Below are positions 13,572-21,820 of a stretch of DNA of 32,692 bases, piece after piece; within the stretch, counting starts at the first letter, position 1; each line of letters opens with the position of its first letter. Under the pieces are notes generated by a model. That model was given only the letters and a program-made list of their open reading frames with translations, ran no database searches and was not told the DNA's origin. The stretch is taken from contig JAMCQB010000041.1 in assembly GCA_023382175.1 (NCBI GenBank), forward strand, positions 1 to 32,692, in the 5' to 3' direction. Position numbers and translations under genes: made by a program. This DNA is from Nitrospirota bacterium (GTDB lineage: Bacteria > Nitrospirota > Thermodesulfovibrionia > Thermodesulfovibrionales > UBA9159).

Positions 13572-15383
13572 GTGATACGGTTTGTGAGAAAACTCCCTTT
13601 CCTCACTGTTATTTCTTTTTTTTACCTGTCTGCCGCAGTTTCCCTTATTTCCCTTTGGTCCGACACTGCCGGAGCTGAATCCTACTGGCGCCGTTATGAT
13701 ACCCTGCTGAGGAATTACAACCTTTACGGCTCCATCGGGCTTACGTATCAAAAGCAGTGGTTCGAGAATGATGAGACCTTTTCATACTTTACCCAGTCAT
13801 ACAACCTTGGTCTCCGGGGCTTTGTGGTCGACCCGAGGCTTGTCTATTTCGATGTATCAGGGTATTTCACCAAAACCAACAGCAGCCCGGGGGAGGATTT
13901 CTCCCTTCTTGGCCAGAACATGAGGGTCGTCCTGCTGCAGAAACTCCCCCAGAAATGGTTGAGTTCATGGAAATACATTCCGCACCCCATCACCCTGAGG
14001 TTCTCCCACTATGCCAACAGCGCCGAGTACACGAACTACGGCATCAGCCTGAGATACGGGAAACCCTATGAATGGACGCTTCACGAACGGGAAGTCAGGC
14101 AACAGCAGGAGGCCGGCGCCAACGCAGAGAACGAGGCCAATGCAAATGCCGGCGCAAGCGCCACGGCGGCAGCCCCGAAGCAGAAGGGAACGTTCCTCGG
14201 CCTTAACTTTCCCGTCACCTACTTCGACTATGACCATTACAAGAGCACCTCAGAAGGGCAGACCAGCAGCACGAACCTTTACAGCGTCAGGTCTTTCATG
14301 CAGGGCAAGGTCTATGATTACCGGCTCTATTTTGAACACCAGAATGTGACCGGAATCTCCCCTCTCAAGAGAACCCTGGTACAGTTTGAGCCGAACTACC
14401 GGTTCTTTGATCCTGACACAAAGAGGCTCCTGGACATTTATAATGCCCTGAGATATCAGAATATCGAAGGTCAGAAGACCTATGAAGTGCACAGCAGGGT
14501 GAACCTGTATAGACCCTTTGGCTATGATACGCTGATGGGACAGGGCTCCCTGGACTACAGCAGGACCTCTGACAAGTCATCCACCACTGATGTCTTTAAT
14601 GTCACTTCCACCGTTTCGTATAACAGGGTGGTCTCGCCACGGCTGTCCTACATGCCCTTCGTAGCTGTGGGGTACGGCACGAGCGACACCACGAATTCGC
14701 ATTTCGAGCGCGTCGGCTCCAATGTCTCGGTTGACCTGTCGCGGGTCTTCAGGAACACGAGCACTGTTTTTGTCGGCGGCAGCCAGGAGGGACTTGAGTA
14801 CGGCGCCCAGACGTTTTTCATGACCAAGACAAGAATAAGCGCCTCCCTGGGCTATGCTGTTTCCTCCATTGCCCAGGATAACGGCAGGGTGCTCACCCAA
14901 AGGGCGGTGCTCAATGCCTCAGGTCCGATCATCGGCAATCTGAGCTTCAACACCTATGCCGATTTTACCCGGCGGGACGACGACTCTGATCCGGAGGACC
15001 CTTTTGTTGAGGACGCCCTCAGGGGCGCTGTCAATCTCTACTGGTACTTCTACCGGACATCGGTCACCGTCGGCGGCAGTTACTCCCAGGTGAAGAGAAG
15101 GAACACCACAACGGACAAAACAGACGTTACGACCCTTTCGGCGGCCCTCACGAGGGTGATCACGAGAAATACCCTTTTCACCCTCTACAGTTTGTGGATA
15201 AGGGATTCCCTGAAGAACAAGTCCCTTGAAATCACCCCCCGGCTCCAGTGGAGCCTGCGGCAGACAGCCATTGACGTTGAGTATAAATACCGCAGGGTGT
15301 CGCTTCTTGGGGCGCCGTCCACAACCGACCACCGGCTCACCGTGAACTTCATCAGGTACTTCTCAGCCAATTTCAGGATGTAG
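13572..15383 (+). CDS. Outer-membrane beta-barrel, putative porin of an electron conduit
   Basis: A 603-residue protein with an N-terminal signal peptide (cleavage near TAGA-ES, residue 35). Long runs of alternating polar and hydrophobic residues rich in Tyr, Thr, Ser and Phe follow, ending in RLTVNFIRYFSANFRM as expected for a barrel-terminal strand. Length and repeats suggest a large barrel of more than 20 strands, in the size range of MtrB-like porins. An Ala/Asn/Glu/Gln-rich insert (residues about 177-206) probably forms a flexible loop. It is followed at once by a periplasmic folding chaperone, NHL lipoproteins and multiheme cytochromes. I therefore infer a porin that sheathes a cytochrome wire across the outer membrane. 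No sequence match to MtrB or OmbB is claimed. The start is GTG 13572 without a strong ribosome site. ATG 13563 is out of frame. Confidence 0.78.
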   Translation: MIRFVRKLPFLTVISFFYLSAAVSLISLWSDTAGAESYWRRYDTLLRNYNLYGSIGLTYQKQWFENDETFSYFTQSYNLGLRGFVVDPRLVYFDVSGYFTKTNSSPGEDFSLLGQNMRVVLLQKLPQKWLSSWKYIPHPITLRFSHYANSAEYTNYGISLRYGKPYEWTLHEREVRQQQEAGANAENEANANAGASATAAAPKQKGTFLGLNFPVTYFDYDHYKSTSEGQTSSTNLYSVRSFMQGKVYDYRLYFEHQNVTGISPLKRTLVQFEPNYRFFDPDTKRLLDIYNALRYQNIEGQKTYEVHSRVNLYRPFGYDTLMGQGSLDYSRTSDKSSTTDVFNVTSTVSYNRVVSPRLSYMPFVAVGYGTSDTTNSHFERVGSNVSVDLSRVFRNTSTVFVGGSQEGLEYGAQTFFMTKTRISASLGYAVSSIAQDNGRVLTQRAVLNASGPIIGNLSFNTYADFTRRDDDSDPEDPFVEDALRGAVNLYWYFYRTSVTVGGSYSQVKRRNTTTDKTDVTTLSAALTRVITRNTLFTLYSLWIRDSLKNKSLEITPRLQWSLRQTAIDVEYKYRRVSLLGAPSTTDHRLTVNFIRYFSANFRM

Positions 15384-15477
15384 CGCGGTGACGGTTTCAG
15401 AAATTCATTGAGCGGTGAGCGCGTAGCTTTTGGGAATGAAGACAACTGCACATAATGGAACTATCCGAGGAGTTGAC

Positions 15478-16497
15478 ATGTTTATGACGAAAGAAAAGAC
15501 CGGAAGGGTCCGCCGGCTGCGGACCGATTATCTTCCAGACCTGCTTGTGGCTTTGGCGTTATTCCTCTCTGCTCTCCCTCTTCTTTGGGCTTCGCCTCTC
15601 TGGGCAGCAGAACCTCAGCAAACCGGCGTCGTTGCCAGGGTGAATGGCGTTTCCATAACCGAGGCCGAGCTTGAAAGGGCCATCGACACCTTTGTCCCTC
15701 CCGGAGCCTATCATGGCGGCGTGGCAGCGCAGAAAAGGGATGAATACCGAAAACAGGCCCTTGACGTCCTCATCGATAACGAACTCCTCTACCAGGAAGC
15801 AAGAGCCCGGGGTCTGGCCGTAGAAGACAAAGCCATCGATGCTGCGGTGGCAGAGACAAAAAAGAGATATAAAGACAACGCGGCCTTTAAGAGGGCCCTG
15901 AAGGCAACGGGGATCACCCTCGATGAATTCAGGAAGATCCTGAGGCGGAACGAGCTCATACGAACCGTGCTGAGGCTGGAGGTCGAAGAGAAATCGCGGT
16001 ATTCGGAAAAGGACCTTGAAGACTATTTCAGCGCCAACAGGGACAAATTCGTGAGGCCCGAGGGGTTTCGCCTCAGGCATATCCTCCTCATCATCCCCCC
16101 CACCGCCACAGACGCTGAGAAAGCGGAAATAAGGAAAAAAGCGGATGACCTCTTCAAACGGGCAAAGGCAGGGGAGGATTTTGCGGCCCTCGCATCCGCC
16201 TATTCCCAGGACGCTTATCGCATCAAGGGCGGCGACCTCGGTTTTGTCCATAAGGGGAGACTCGATCCCGTGGTAGAAGAGACCGCTTTCAAACTCGCAG
16301 TGGGTGAAGTGGGAATGGGGGAAAGCATTTACGGCTATCATATTGTGAAGCTTGAAGAGAAGAAACCGGCGGAGCAACTGAACTTCGCCGACGTCAAAGA
16401 CTCCCTCAAGAAAGAGCTCGAAGCGAAGCGCTACAGAGAGACAAAAGAGGCATTGCTGAAGGCGTTGAGGGAAAAGGCAAAAATAGAGATTTATTGA
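15478..16497 (+). CDS. Periplasmic peptidyl-prolyl cis-trans isomerase (SurA/PrsA-like, parvulin)
   Basis: The 339-residue product starts at ATG 15478 with GAGGAG 5 nt upstream. A signal peptide or anchor occupies residues about 18-44 (LLVALALFLSALPLLWAS, cleavage near WAA-EP). A SurA-type N-terminal chaperone region follows (VNGVSITEAELERAIDTFV and VLIDNELLYQEARARGL). A parvulin domain spans about 200-300: RLRHILLIIPP, FAALASAYSQD, GGDLGFVHKGRLDP, GYHIVKLEE. Such proteins help outer-membrane barrels and secreted proteins fold. Being the gene right after the barrel suggests dedication to the barrel or its cytochrome partners. The stop overlaps a TTG of the next frame. Confidence 0.88.
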   Translation: MFMTKEKTGRVRRLRTDYLPDLLVALALFLSALPLLWASPLWAAEPQQTGVVARVNGVSITEAELERAIDTFVPPGAYHGGVAAQKRDEYRKQALDVLIDNELLYQEARARGLAVEDKAIDAAVAETKKRYKDNAAFKRALKATGITLDEFRKILRRNELIRTVLRLEVEEKSRYSEKDLEDYFSANRDKFVRPEGFRLRHILLIIPPTATDAEKAEIRKKADDLFKRAKAGEDFAALASAYSQDAYRIKGGDLGFVHKGRLDPVVEETAFKLAVGEVGMGESIYGYHIVKLEEKKPAEQLNFADVKDSLKKELEAKRYRETKEALLKALREKAKIEIY

Positions 16498-16502
16498 AAA
16501 AC

Positions 16503-16611
16503 AGGTTGAGGTTAAGGTTGAGGTTAAGGAATAGCGATAAAGCCGGCGGAGATGTGACGAAAATAAAGCAATCTCTTTTTTTCTTCTTAACCTTAACCTT
16601 AGCCTTAACCT
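16503..16611 (+). repeat. Complementary GGTTAAGG / CCTTAACC arrays flanking a start codon
   Basis: The GGTTGAGGTTAAGG-type run at 16503-16529 is complementary to the CTTAACCTTAACC-type run at 16586-16611. The likely start codon (GTG 16554) lies between them. The downstream arm encodes the hydrophobic core (LTLTLALT) of the signal peptide. A transcript could fold with the translation start in the loop. Confidence 0.75.
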
Positions 16612-17609
16612 ACTCTTGTGCTCCCTCAAAAGCCTATGTTGACAAGTCGGCCATGGGTCAGATCATCTGGCCCGGGCCGCCCGAAGCCCCCCGCATCAAG
16701 TTTCTCTGGAGCCTATCCCAGATATCGACCGATCTGGAAGGAAGGAGGGGATTCCTCGACCTCCTGGCAGGCAATGTCCGCGACGATGTCACCGACCCGA
16801 AGACCTCGAACGTCCTCATGAGACCCTTTGCCCTCTTTGTTGATGCCAGGGAAAAACTCTATATTGCGGATTCAGGGGCGGGAAGGGTTACGGTGATCGA
16901 TATGAAAACCTTCGACGTGCTGAACATCCTGGATGCGGGGAAGGATGAGTTGCTCTCTCCCACAGGGGTGGCGGCGGATGGCGCGGGCCGCATCTTTGTT
17001 GCGGACTCGGCCTTGAAAAAGGTGTTCATCCTGGATGAAAAGGGCAGGTTCCTCGCTGCCTTTGAAGGCGATTTTCAACGTCCGGCCTGCATAGCCATCG
17101 ATGCGAAGACCCGGAAGGTGTACGTTTCCGATACCCTTGAACATACGATATTCATTTACTCTTCTGAAGGAAAACGTCTGGGGAGGATCGGTCGCTGGGG
17201 GTCTCAGCCGGGAGAGTTTAATTTTCCGACGCACCTCTTTGTTGATGCCGGGGGCCTTATCTATGTGACTGATGCCATGAACTTCAGGGTGCAGATTTTT
17301 AGCCCTGAGGGAAAGGTGATCGGCAGTGTCGGAAGCCTCGGTGATTCGCCGGGAAGCCTTGATAAACCAAAGGGCGTGGCAGTGGACGGGGAAGGCCATG
17401 TCTATGTAGTAGACGCCATCCGCGACACCGTCAAGATTTTCGACAGGGAGGGAAGACTGCTCCTTTTTTTTGGGGAAAAGGGGAATAACTATGGTGACTT
17501 CTGGCTTCCCTCTGGTATATTTATTGATAACAAAAATGTAATCTATGTTGCCGATACCTACAACATGCGGGTACAGGCCTTTCAATTAATAGAAGAAAGT
17601 GGAAAATAG
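16554..17609 (+). CDS. NHL-repeat (six-bladed beta-propeller) lipoprotein 1
   Basis: A 351-residue protein with a short lipoprotein-like signal peptide (MTKIKQSLFFFL, then the Leu/Thr core, ending TYSC with Cys about 22). NHL blades begin near residue 80 and include RPFALFVDAREKLYIADSG, FNFPTHLFVDAGGLIYVTDA, KPKGVAVDGEGHVYVVDA and LPSGIFIDNKNVIYVADTYN. The post-signal motif WPGPPEAPRIKFL recurs in the second NHL protein (WPLPPEEPRIKFL). NHL propellers usually bind proteins or ligands. Here I infer a scaffold for the porin-cytochrome complex, lipid-anchored in the periplasm or on the surface. GTG 16554 gives a normal signal peptide. The alternative TTG 16494 would add a repeat-encoded LRLRLRLR segment. 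Confidence 0.82.
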   Translation: MTKIKQSLFFFLTLTLALTYSCAPSKAYVDKSAMGQIIWPGPPEAPRIKFLWSLSQISTDLEGRRGFLDLLAGNVRDDVTDPKTSNVLMRPFALFVDAREKLYIADSGAGRVTVIDMKTFDVLNILDAGKDELLSPTGVAADGAGRIFVADSALKKVFILDEKGRFLAAFEGDFQRPACIAIDAKTRKVYVSDTLEHTIFIYSSEGKRLGRIGRWGSQPGEFNFPTHLFVDAGGLIYVTDAMNFRVQIFSPEGKVIGSVGSLGDSPGSLDKPKGVAVDGEGHVYVVDAIRDTVKIFDREGRLLLFFGEKGNNYGDFWLPSGIFIDNKNVIYVADTYNMRVQAFQLIEESGK

Positions 17610-17610
17610 A

Positions 17611-17749
17611 CTGAGGTTAAGGTTAAGAACAAGGGGAACAAAAAGATGGAAAGAAACGGAATAAAGAAAGTCATCTTCTCATTTTCTTACGGCTTAATGC
17701 CAAGGAAAAGAACGGTCTCAATCTTAACCTATGCCTTAACCTTAACCTT
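17611..17749 (+). repeat. Second pair of complementary GGTTAAG / CTTAACC arrays around a start codon
   Basis: GAGGTTAAGGTTAAG (within 17611-17627) is complementary to CTTAACC-type copies at 17722-17749. ATG 17646 lies between the arms. As in the preceding gene, the downstream arm encodes the signal-peptide core (LTYALTLTF). Confidence 0.7.
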
Positions 17750-18482
17750 TCTTTTCTGCGTGCTGCACGCTACACGCTGTACGCTGAATGCTGATGCAGC
17801 GGAGATCACAAAGACAAAGCATAATCTCTCTGTGAGCGGTCCCGGCTCCATAAGGGCCGCCAGCGAAACACAGGTCTGCATTTTCTGCCACACCCCTCAC
17901 CGTGCCCTGGACGCTCCCCTATGGAACCGGAGCCTGACCAACGCCACCTACACGGTTCAGTCTGCCAGCGTCTGGCGCACCCTGAAATCAACTCCGCAGA
18001 ATATCCCTGACGGAGATTCACGGCTCTGCCTGAGCTGCCATGACGGAACCATCGCCATAGGGTCCGTGGTCAACCTGGGTAGCGCGGTGACCACGAAGAG
18101 CATGCAGGCCGGCGGGCTGCTGACGGCAGAAGGCAGACTTTCTGAGGCCTCTCAGGCCTTTATAGGAACAGACCTCAGCGGACATCACCCGGTCTCCATC
18201 GGAGTGAATGATGCCCTCCTCAGTGACAAGAGCATGCAGTGCGATGACGGCGACACTTCCTGGAGAGTCTGTAACCCTCTGCCGCCCGTGAGGTTGAGAC
18301 CTACGGAAAACGCATACAAGGTCGGACCCCATACAAAGCTGGGGGTGCAGTGCACATCATGCCACGACGCCCACGATGATCCGATCCCCGGCGCCACAAA
18401 ATTTCTCCGGGCCGGCACGCCGTCCGATACGAGCCCCCTGTGCACGAAGTGTCACGTGCCTTGTTCCCAGTTATGCCCATGA
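17646..18482 (+). CDS. Tetraheme c-type cytochrome, conduit operon
   Basis: A 278-residue protein with a long N-terminus, a hydrophobic segment about residues 25-40 and probable cleavage near DAA-EI (about 52). CxxCH sites lie at residues 78-82, 128-132, 236-240 and 266-270. Additional Cys at 199, 209, 273 and 277 could form disulfides. The CIFCHTPH, PLWN, CLSCHDG and CTSCHDAHD pattern makes it a paralogue of the stand-alone cytochromes at 12726 and 31804, with an insertion between hemes 2 and 3. It probably accepts electrons in the periplasm or docks at the porin. An alternative start at ATG 17697 would give a shorter n-region. The signal-peptide C-region is itself encoded by a low-complexity repeat. 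Confidence 0.86.
   Translation: MERNGIKKVIFSFSYGLMPRKRTVSILTYALTLTFLFCVLHATRCTLNADAAEITKTKHNLSVSGPGSIRAASETQVCIFCHTPHRALDAPLWNRSLTNATYTVQSASVWRTLKSTPQNIPDGDSRLCLSCHDGTIAIGSVVNLGSAVTTKSMQAGGLLTAEGRLSEASQAFIGTDLSGHHPVSIGVNDALLSDKSMQCDDGDTSWRVCNPLPPVRLRPTENAYKVGPHTKLGVQCTSCHDAHDDPIPGATKFLRAGTPSDTSPLCTKCHVPCSQLCP
17758..17799 (+). repeat. CACGCTA/CACGCTG-type degenerate tandem repeat within a signal peptide
   Basis: Seven-base units (GCACGCT, ACACGCT, GTACGCT, GAATGCT) are repeated in tandem. They encode the end of the signal peptide (VLHATRCTLNADAA) of the tetraheme cytochrome. The 7-bp period is not a multiple of 3, so the translation is not repetitive. Confidence 0.65.
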
Positions 18483-18507
18483 GCAAGAGGTCCATAGAGG
18501 GTAATGA

Positions 18508-18675
18508 AAGATAAGGGTAAAAAGGTCAAATAGGTGAAAAAGGTAAAAAAGAAAATGGAGGATAGAAAATTGAGAACCGGAAAAATAAAAGGCTCGAAGC
18601 TGGAAAAGCCCTTTTTACCCTTTTTGACCTCTTTGACCTTCTTAACCTTCTTAATCTTTGTCTTAACTTTGACTT
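18508..18675 (+). repeat. Third pair of complementary low-complexity arrays around a start codon
   Basis: AAGGGTAAAAAGGTC and GGTGAAAAAGGTAAAAA (18514-18552) are partly complementary to CTTTTTACCCTTTTTGACC and following ACCTTCTT copies (18609-18675). GTG 18534 lies inside the first array. The second array encodes the Leu/Thr/Phe signal-peptide core (LTSLTFLTFLIFVLTLTF). The match is looser than in the two upstream genes. Confidence 0.55.
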
Positions 18676-19688
18676 TTGCCTTTGCTGTTAATGAAACGCA
18701 CCTGGACAAGGCGAAATTACCCCGGGGGTGCGCTTCCTGCCATAAAGGCCACGGCAAACGCGCAACCGTAATGCTCGAGAGCGCAAAAGATGAACTCTGC
18801 TTCAATTGCCACGGCCCGGCAAGAAAAGGAGTTCCAGGGGAGGCAAAAACAGACATCTCCACGGTCATGCTCAAGAAGTCGGTGCATCCCATCACCCAGA
18901 CGGCACAGTATCACGTGATCGGAGAGACTCTCCCCGAGATGTCTCCTGCTACCCCGAGGCACGTAAGTTGTTACGACTGCCACAATATGCATCTCTCGAC
19001 AAAAGACAAGGCTTTTAAGGGTGTCCGGGGATATTCAGGAAAGGGGGCAAAGATAAAGAGATCGGAGAATGAGTATGAGGTCTGCTATCTCTGCCATGCG
19101 GACAGCGCTAATCTTCCCTCCAAGGCGAGCAATATCGCCCCAAAATTCGACCGGAACAATGCGTCTTTTCATCCTGTTGAAGCCATGGGGAAAAACAGGT
19201 CGGTGCCGAGCCTGAGAAGCCCCCTCTCCACCAGCAGCGCCATAACGTGCTCTGATTGTCACGGGAATGACGACAAATTCGGCCCGAAGGGGCCTCATGG
19301 ATCCAATTATGCAAATCTGCTCAAGGCGAACTACACTGTGGAATCAGGGCCCGAAAGTCCTTTCGCCTATGAGCTGTGCTATGACTGCCACACCCGGAGC
19401 AGTATTTTGAATGACGACAGTTTTAAATCACATAAGAGGCACGTGCTTTACGCAAATATCCCGTGCTTCAGCTGCCACGATGCCCACGGGAGCAAGAGCT
19501 ATGACAACCTCATGAATTTCGACAAGAACAAGGTTCTGCCGAATTCCATGGGCCAGTTGCTCTATACAAAATCCATCCCCGGGAAGCCGCGGTGCTTTCT
19601 GAGCTGCCACATAGGGGCCATGAACTATGAACACAAGGTGAATGCCGGCAAATATTGCGTCAATGCCAATTGCCCTCCGGGGTGGTAA
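18534..19688 (+). CDS. Octaheme c-type cytochrome with one CX3CH site
   Basis: A 384-residue protein with a lysine-rich n-region (residues 1-25), a signal-peptide core (27-50) and probable cleavage near FAFA-VN. Seven CxxCH motifs lie at 66-70, 89-93, 146-150, 184-188, 239-243, 282-286 and 311-315. An eighth possible heme site is CFLSCH (354-359), with three residues between the cysteines. The C-terminus has two more Cys (375, 380). Many extra His (KGH, VHP, NMH, FHP, PHG, KSH, RRH-type) can serve as distal ligands. It is probably a main wire component of the conduit. The start is uncertain: GTG 18534 or ATG 18555, both without a good Shine-Dalgarno and embedded in repeats. Confidence 0.85.
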   Translation: MKKVKKKMEDRKLRTGKIKGSKLEKPFLPFLTSLTFLTFLIFVLTLTFAFAVNETHLDKAKLPRGCASCHKGHGKRATVMLESAKDELCFNCHGPARKGVPGEAKTDISTVMLKKSVHPITQTAQYHVIGETLPEMSPATPRHVSCYDCHNMHLSTKDKAFKGVRGYSGKGAKIKRSENEYEVCYLCHADSANLPSKASNIAPKFDRNNASFHPVEAMGKNRSVPSLRSPLSTSSAITCSDCHGNDDKFGPKGPHGSNYANLLKANYTVESGPESPFAYELCYDCHTRSSILNDDSFKSHKRHVLYANIPCFSCHDAHGSKSYDNLMNFDKNKVLPNSMGQLLYTKSIPGKPRCFLSCHIGAMNYEHKVNAGKYCVNANCPPGW

Positions 19689-19747
19689 GGGTCTTCCCTT
19701 CGCACGTGGATGACATTTTCGCCGGCCATAGGGTAAAATAGAACGCA

Positions 19748-20698
19748 ATGGAGAGAAAATCAACAATGATGTCCGCCGCCATTATGGAACACAGCAAGAT
19801 ATCTGTTCGACGCTTTTTTCTTTTCAGTATCCTTTCCCTGTCTTTCTCCCTGGCCGGCGGATTTTCCGCCTTTGCCGAGGAAATAAACTGCCTCATGTGC
19901 CATGAGCAGCTTGCGAAAGAAAAGGTGGTGCACCCCGCCCTTTCCATGGGTTGTCCCACATGCCATAGCGGAATCGATGCTGCGGACGTTCCCCATAAGA
20001 AAACGAACAACGTGCCGAAGGGCCTTTCATCCGACCAACCCGAACTCTGTTACGGCTGTCATGACAAGACAAAGTTCACGAAAAAGACAGTGCATGCTGC
20101 AATCGGCATGGGATGCACAGCCTGCCATAACCCCCATTCCTCGAAGAATGCAAAGCTCCTCAAGGCAGAGCCGCCGGAACTCTGCTATAACTGTCACGAC
20201 AAGAAACAGTTTGAAGGGAAAGACGTGCATCCACCCGTTGCCGGAGGGATGTGTACTTCCTGTCACAGTCCTCATTCCAGTGATGCCGGGAAACTGCTCC
20301 TCTCGGACCCCCCGGGCCTGTGCTTTAACTGCCATGACAAAGGGGAATTCAGCAGAAAGAATGTTCATATGCCCGTGGCAGGGGGCATGTGTCTGAGCTG
20401 CCATAAACCCCACGCATCGGACCATACTGCCCTTCTCATGAAAGATCCCTATTCCCTTTGCCTCGAGTGCCACGGGAATGTGAGAAAAACACCCCACGCC
20501 GTTGTCGGTTTCTCTTCTGCGGGACATCCCCTCGGGGAGCCGAAGAAAAGGAAAAAGGAAGTGGAGGACCCATTGAGGCCGGGGAAAAAGTTCTATTGCG
20601 GAAGCTGTCATAATCCGCACAGTTCGGATTCCGTGAGACTGTTCAGATATAAGGCATCGTCGCCCTTTGACCTCTGTGTTCGTTGCCACAAAATGTGA
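19748..20698 (+). CDS. Undecaheme c-type cytochrome (doubled CXXCH type)
   Basis: A 316-residue protein with a signal peptide (FFLFSILSLSFSLAGG, cleavage near AFA-EE, residue 43). It has eleven CxxCH motifs at 48, 69, 101, 123, 146, 169, 192, 215, 238, 284 and 310. The central part is a regular array of about 45-residue units, each with two hemes (PPELCYNCHDKKQF then MCTSCHSPHSSD). This is the DmsE/doubled-CXXCH architecture typical of periplasmic decahemes that enter MtrB-like porins. That makes it the best MtrA-like candidate in this locus, by architecture only. The start may be ATG 19748 or one of the ATGs at 19766/19769. A basic KKRKKEVED linker separates the last two hemes. Confidence 0.88.
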   Translation: MERKSTMMSAAIMEHSKISVRRFFLFSILSLSFSLAGGFSAFAEEINCLMCHEQLAKEKVVHPALSMGCPTCHSGIDAADVPHKKTNNVPKGLSSDQPELCYGCHDKTKFTKKTVHAAIGMGCTACHNPHSSKNAKLLKAEPPELCYNCHDKKQFEGKDVHPPVAGGMCTSCHSPHSSDAGKLLLSDPPGLCFNCHDKGEFSRKNVHMPVAGGMCLSCHKPHASDHTALLMKDPYSLCLECHGNVRKTPHAVVGFSSAGHPLGEPKKRKKEVEDPLRPGKKFYCGSCHNPHSSDSVRLFRYKASSPFDLCVRCHKM

Positions 20699-20749
20699 AA
20701 GGAGCACGTTGAGACGGGCAAAGATCGAAGTAAGGAGGAAATTGAATAG

Positions 20750-21805
20750 ATGAGAAGCGCTATCCTTTTTGGTATTGTTACGGTCCTTTTGATAGGCATC
20801 ACTGCCTGCGCACCAGCCCCGGGAAAGAGAGTATGGGACATCGTCTGGCCCCTCCCCCCGGAGGAACCGAGGATAAAATTCCTCGAGATATATCAGTCAA
20901 ATGCCGACGTTGAGGGGTCGTCACAATTTGCCAGGGCTCTTTTTGGAGAGGACGTGCCCCTCATCCTGGTAAAACCATACGGTGTGGCCGTTGACAGGGA
21001 GAGCAGGATCTGCGTGACGGACATCGGCAGGGTCTTTATCTTCGACAAAAAGAACCGGCGCGTTGATTTCATAGGCGCTGAAGCGGGCACCGGCAAACTC
21101 AGGATACCCATCGGGATTGCGACCTCCCGGGACGGAAGGATCTATGTCACTGACACGGCGTCGGACAGGGTATTTATTTACAACAGCAAGGGGAATCTTG
21201 TCGGCCTTATAGGTCAGAAAGGAGAATTCGAAGGACCGAGCGGTCTTGCCGTGGATGAAAAAAGAGGGAGACTGTATATTTCGGATGCAAAGAAGCATTT
21301 CATTAAAGTATATACGCTTGACGGGAAAGAGGTTCTTTCGACCATAGGGGAAAGAGGCGCCGAATCCGGCAAATTCAATTTTCCGACGAACCTCGCCCTT
21401 GACAGCGAAGGGAATCTCTACGTAGTCGATACGGGCAACTTCAGAGTGCAGGTCTTTAATCCTGAGGGAAAACATGTCAGGAACATAGGCTCTGTGGGTG
21501 ACAGGCCGGGCAATTTTTCACGGCCAAAGGGGATAGCCATTGATTCGGAAGATCACATCTATATCGTTGATGCTGCCTTTCAGAATTTCCAGATCTTTAA
21601 CAAGGAAGGGCAGCCGCTCCTCTTTGTCGGAGAAGGGGGAAGCCATCCGGGACAGTTTCTGCTCCCCGCAGGCATTGCCATTGACGATGAAGACAGGGTT
21701 TACGTCGTTGATCAGTTGAATGCAAGGGTGCAGGTCTTCGAATATATGGGAGAGAAATGGAAGAAACGGCAGGCAGCCGCGCCGAAGCCGGAGCAGAAGA
21801 AATAA
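20750..21805 (+). CDS. NHL-repeat (six-bladed beta-propeller) lipoprotein 2
   Basis: A 351-residue protein with a good lipobox (LLIGITAC, Cys 20) and AGGAGG 11 nt before ATG 20750. NHL blades include KPYGVAVDRESRICVTDIG, IPIGIATSRDGRIYVTDTAS, FNFPTNLALDSEGNLYVVD, RPKGIAIDSEDHIYIVDA and LPAGIAIDDEDRVYVVDQLN. It matches the first NHL lipoprotein along its whole length, including the WPxPPExPRIKFL motif after the Cys, so the two are paralogues flanking the cytochrome trio. The C-terminal tail is Lys/Ala/Pro-rich. I infer a structural or docking role in the conduit; no enzyme motif is visible. Confidence 0.86.
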   Translation: MRSAILFGIVTVLLIGITACAPAPGKRVWDIVWPLPPEEPRIKFLEIYQSNADVEGSSQFARALFGEDVPLILVKPYGVAVDRESRICVTDIGRVFIFDKKNRRVDFIGAEAGTGKLRIPIGIATSRDGRIYVTDTASDRVFIYNSKGNLVGLIGQKGEFEGPSGLAVDEKRGRLYISDAKKHFIKVYTLDGKEVLSTIGERGAESGKFNFPTNLALDSEGNLYVVDTGNFRVQVFNPEGKHVRNIGSVGDRPGNFSRPKGIAIDSEDHIYIVDAAFQNFQIFNKEGQPLLFVGEGGSHPGQFLLPAGIAIDDEDRVYVVDQLNARVQVFEYMGEKWKKRQAAAPKPEQKK

Positions 21806-21820
21806 CCAACAGTGGGCCTT

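Noticed and set aside
13572-16497. Barrel plus PPIase as part of a PEP-CTERM/exopolysaccharide export system
   Set aside because: Such systems also pair a PPIase with outer-membrane proteins, but here the following genes are NHL lipoproteins and cytochromes and no exosortase-type gene is present.
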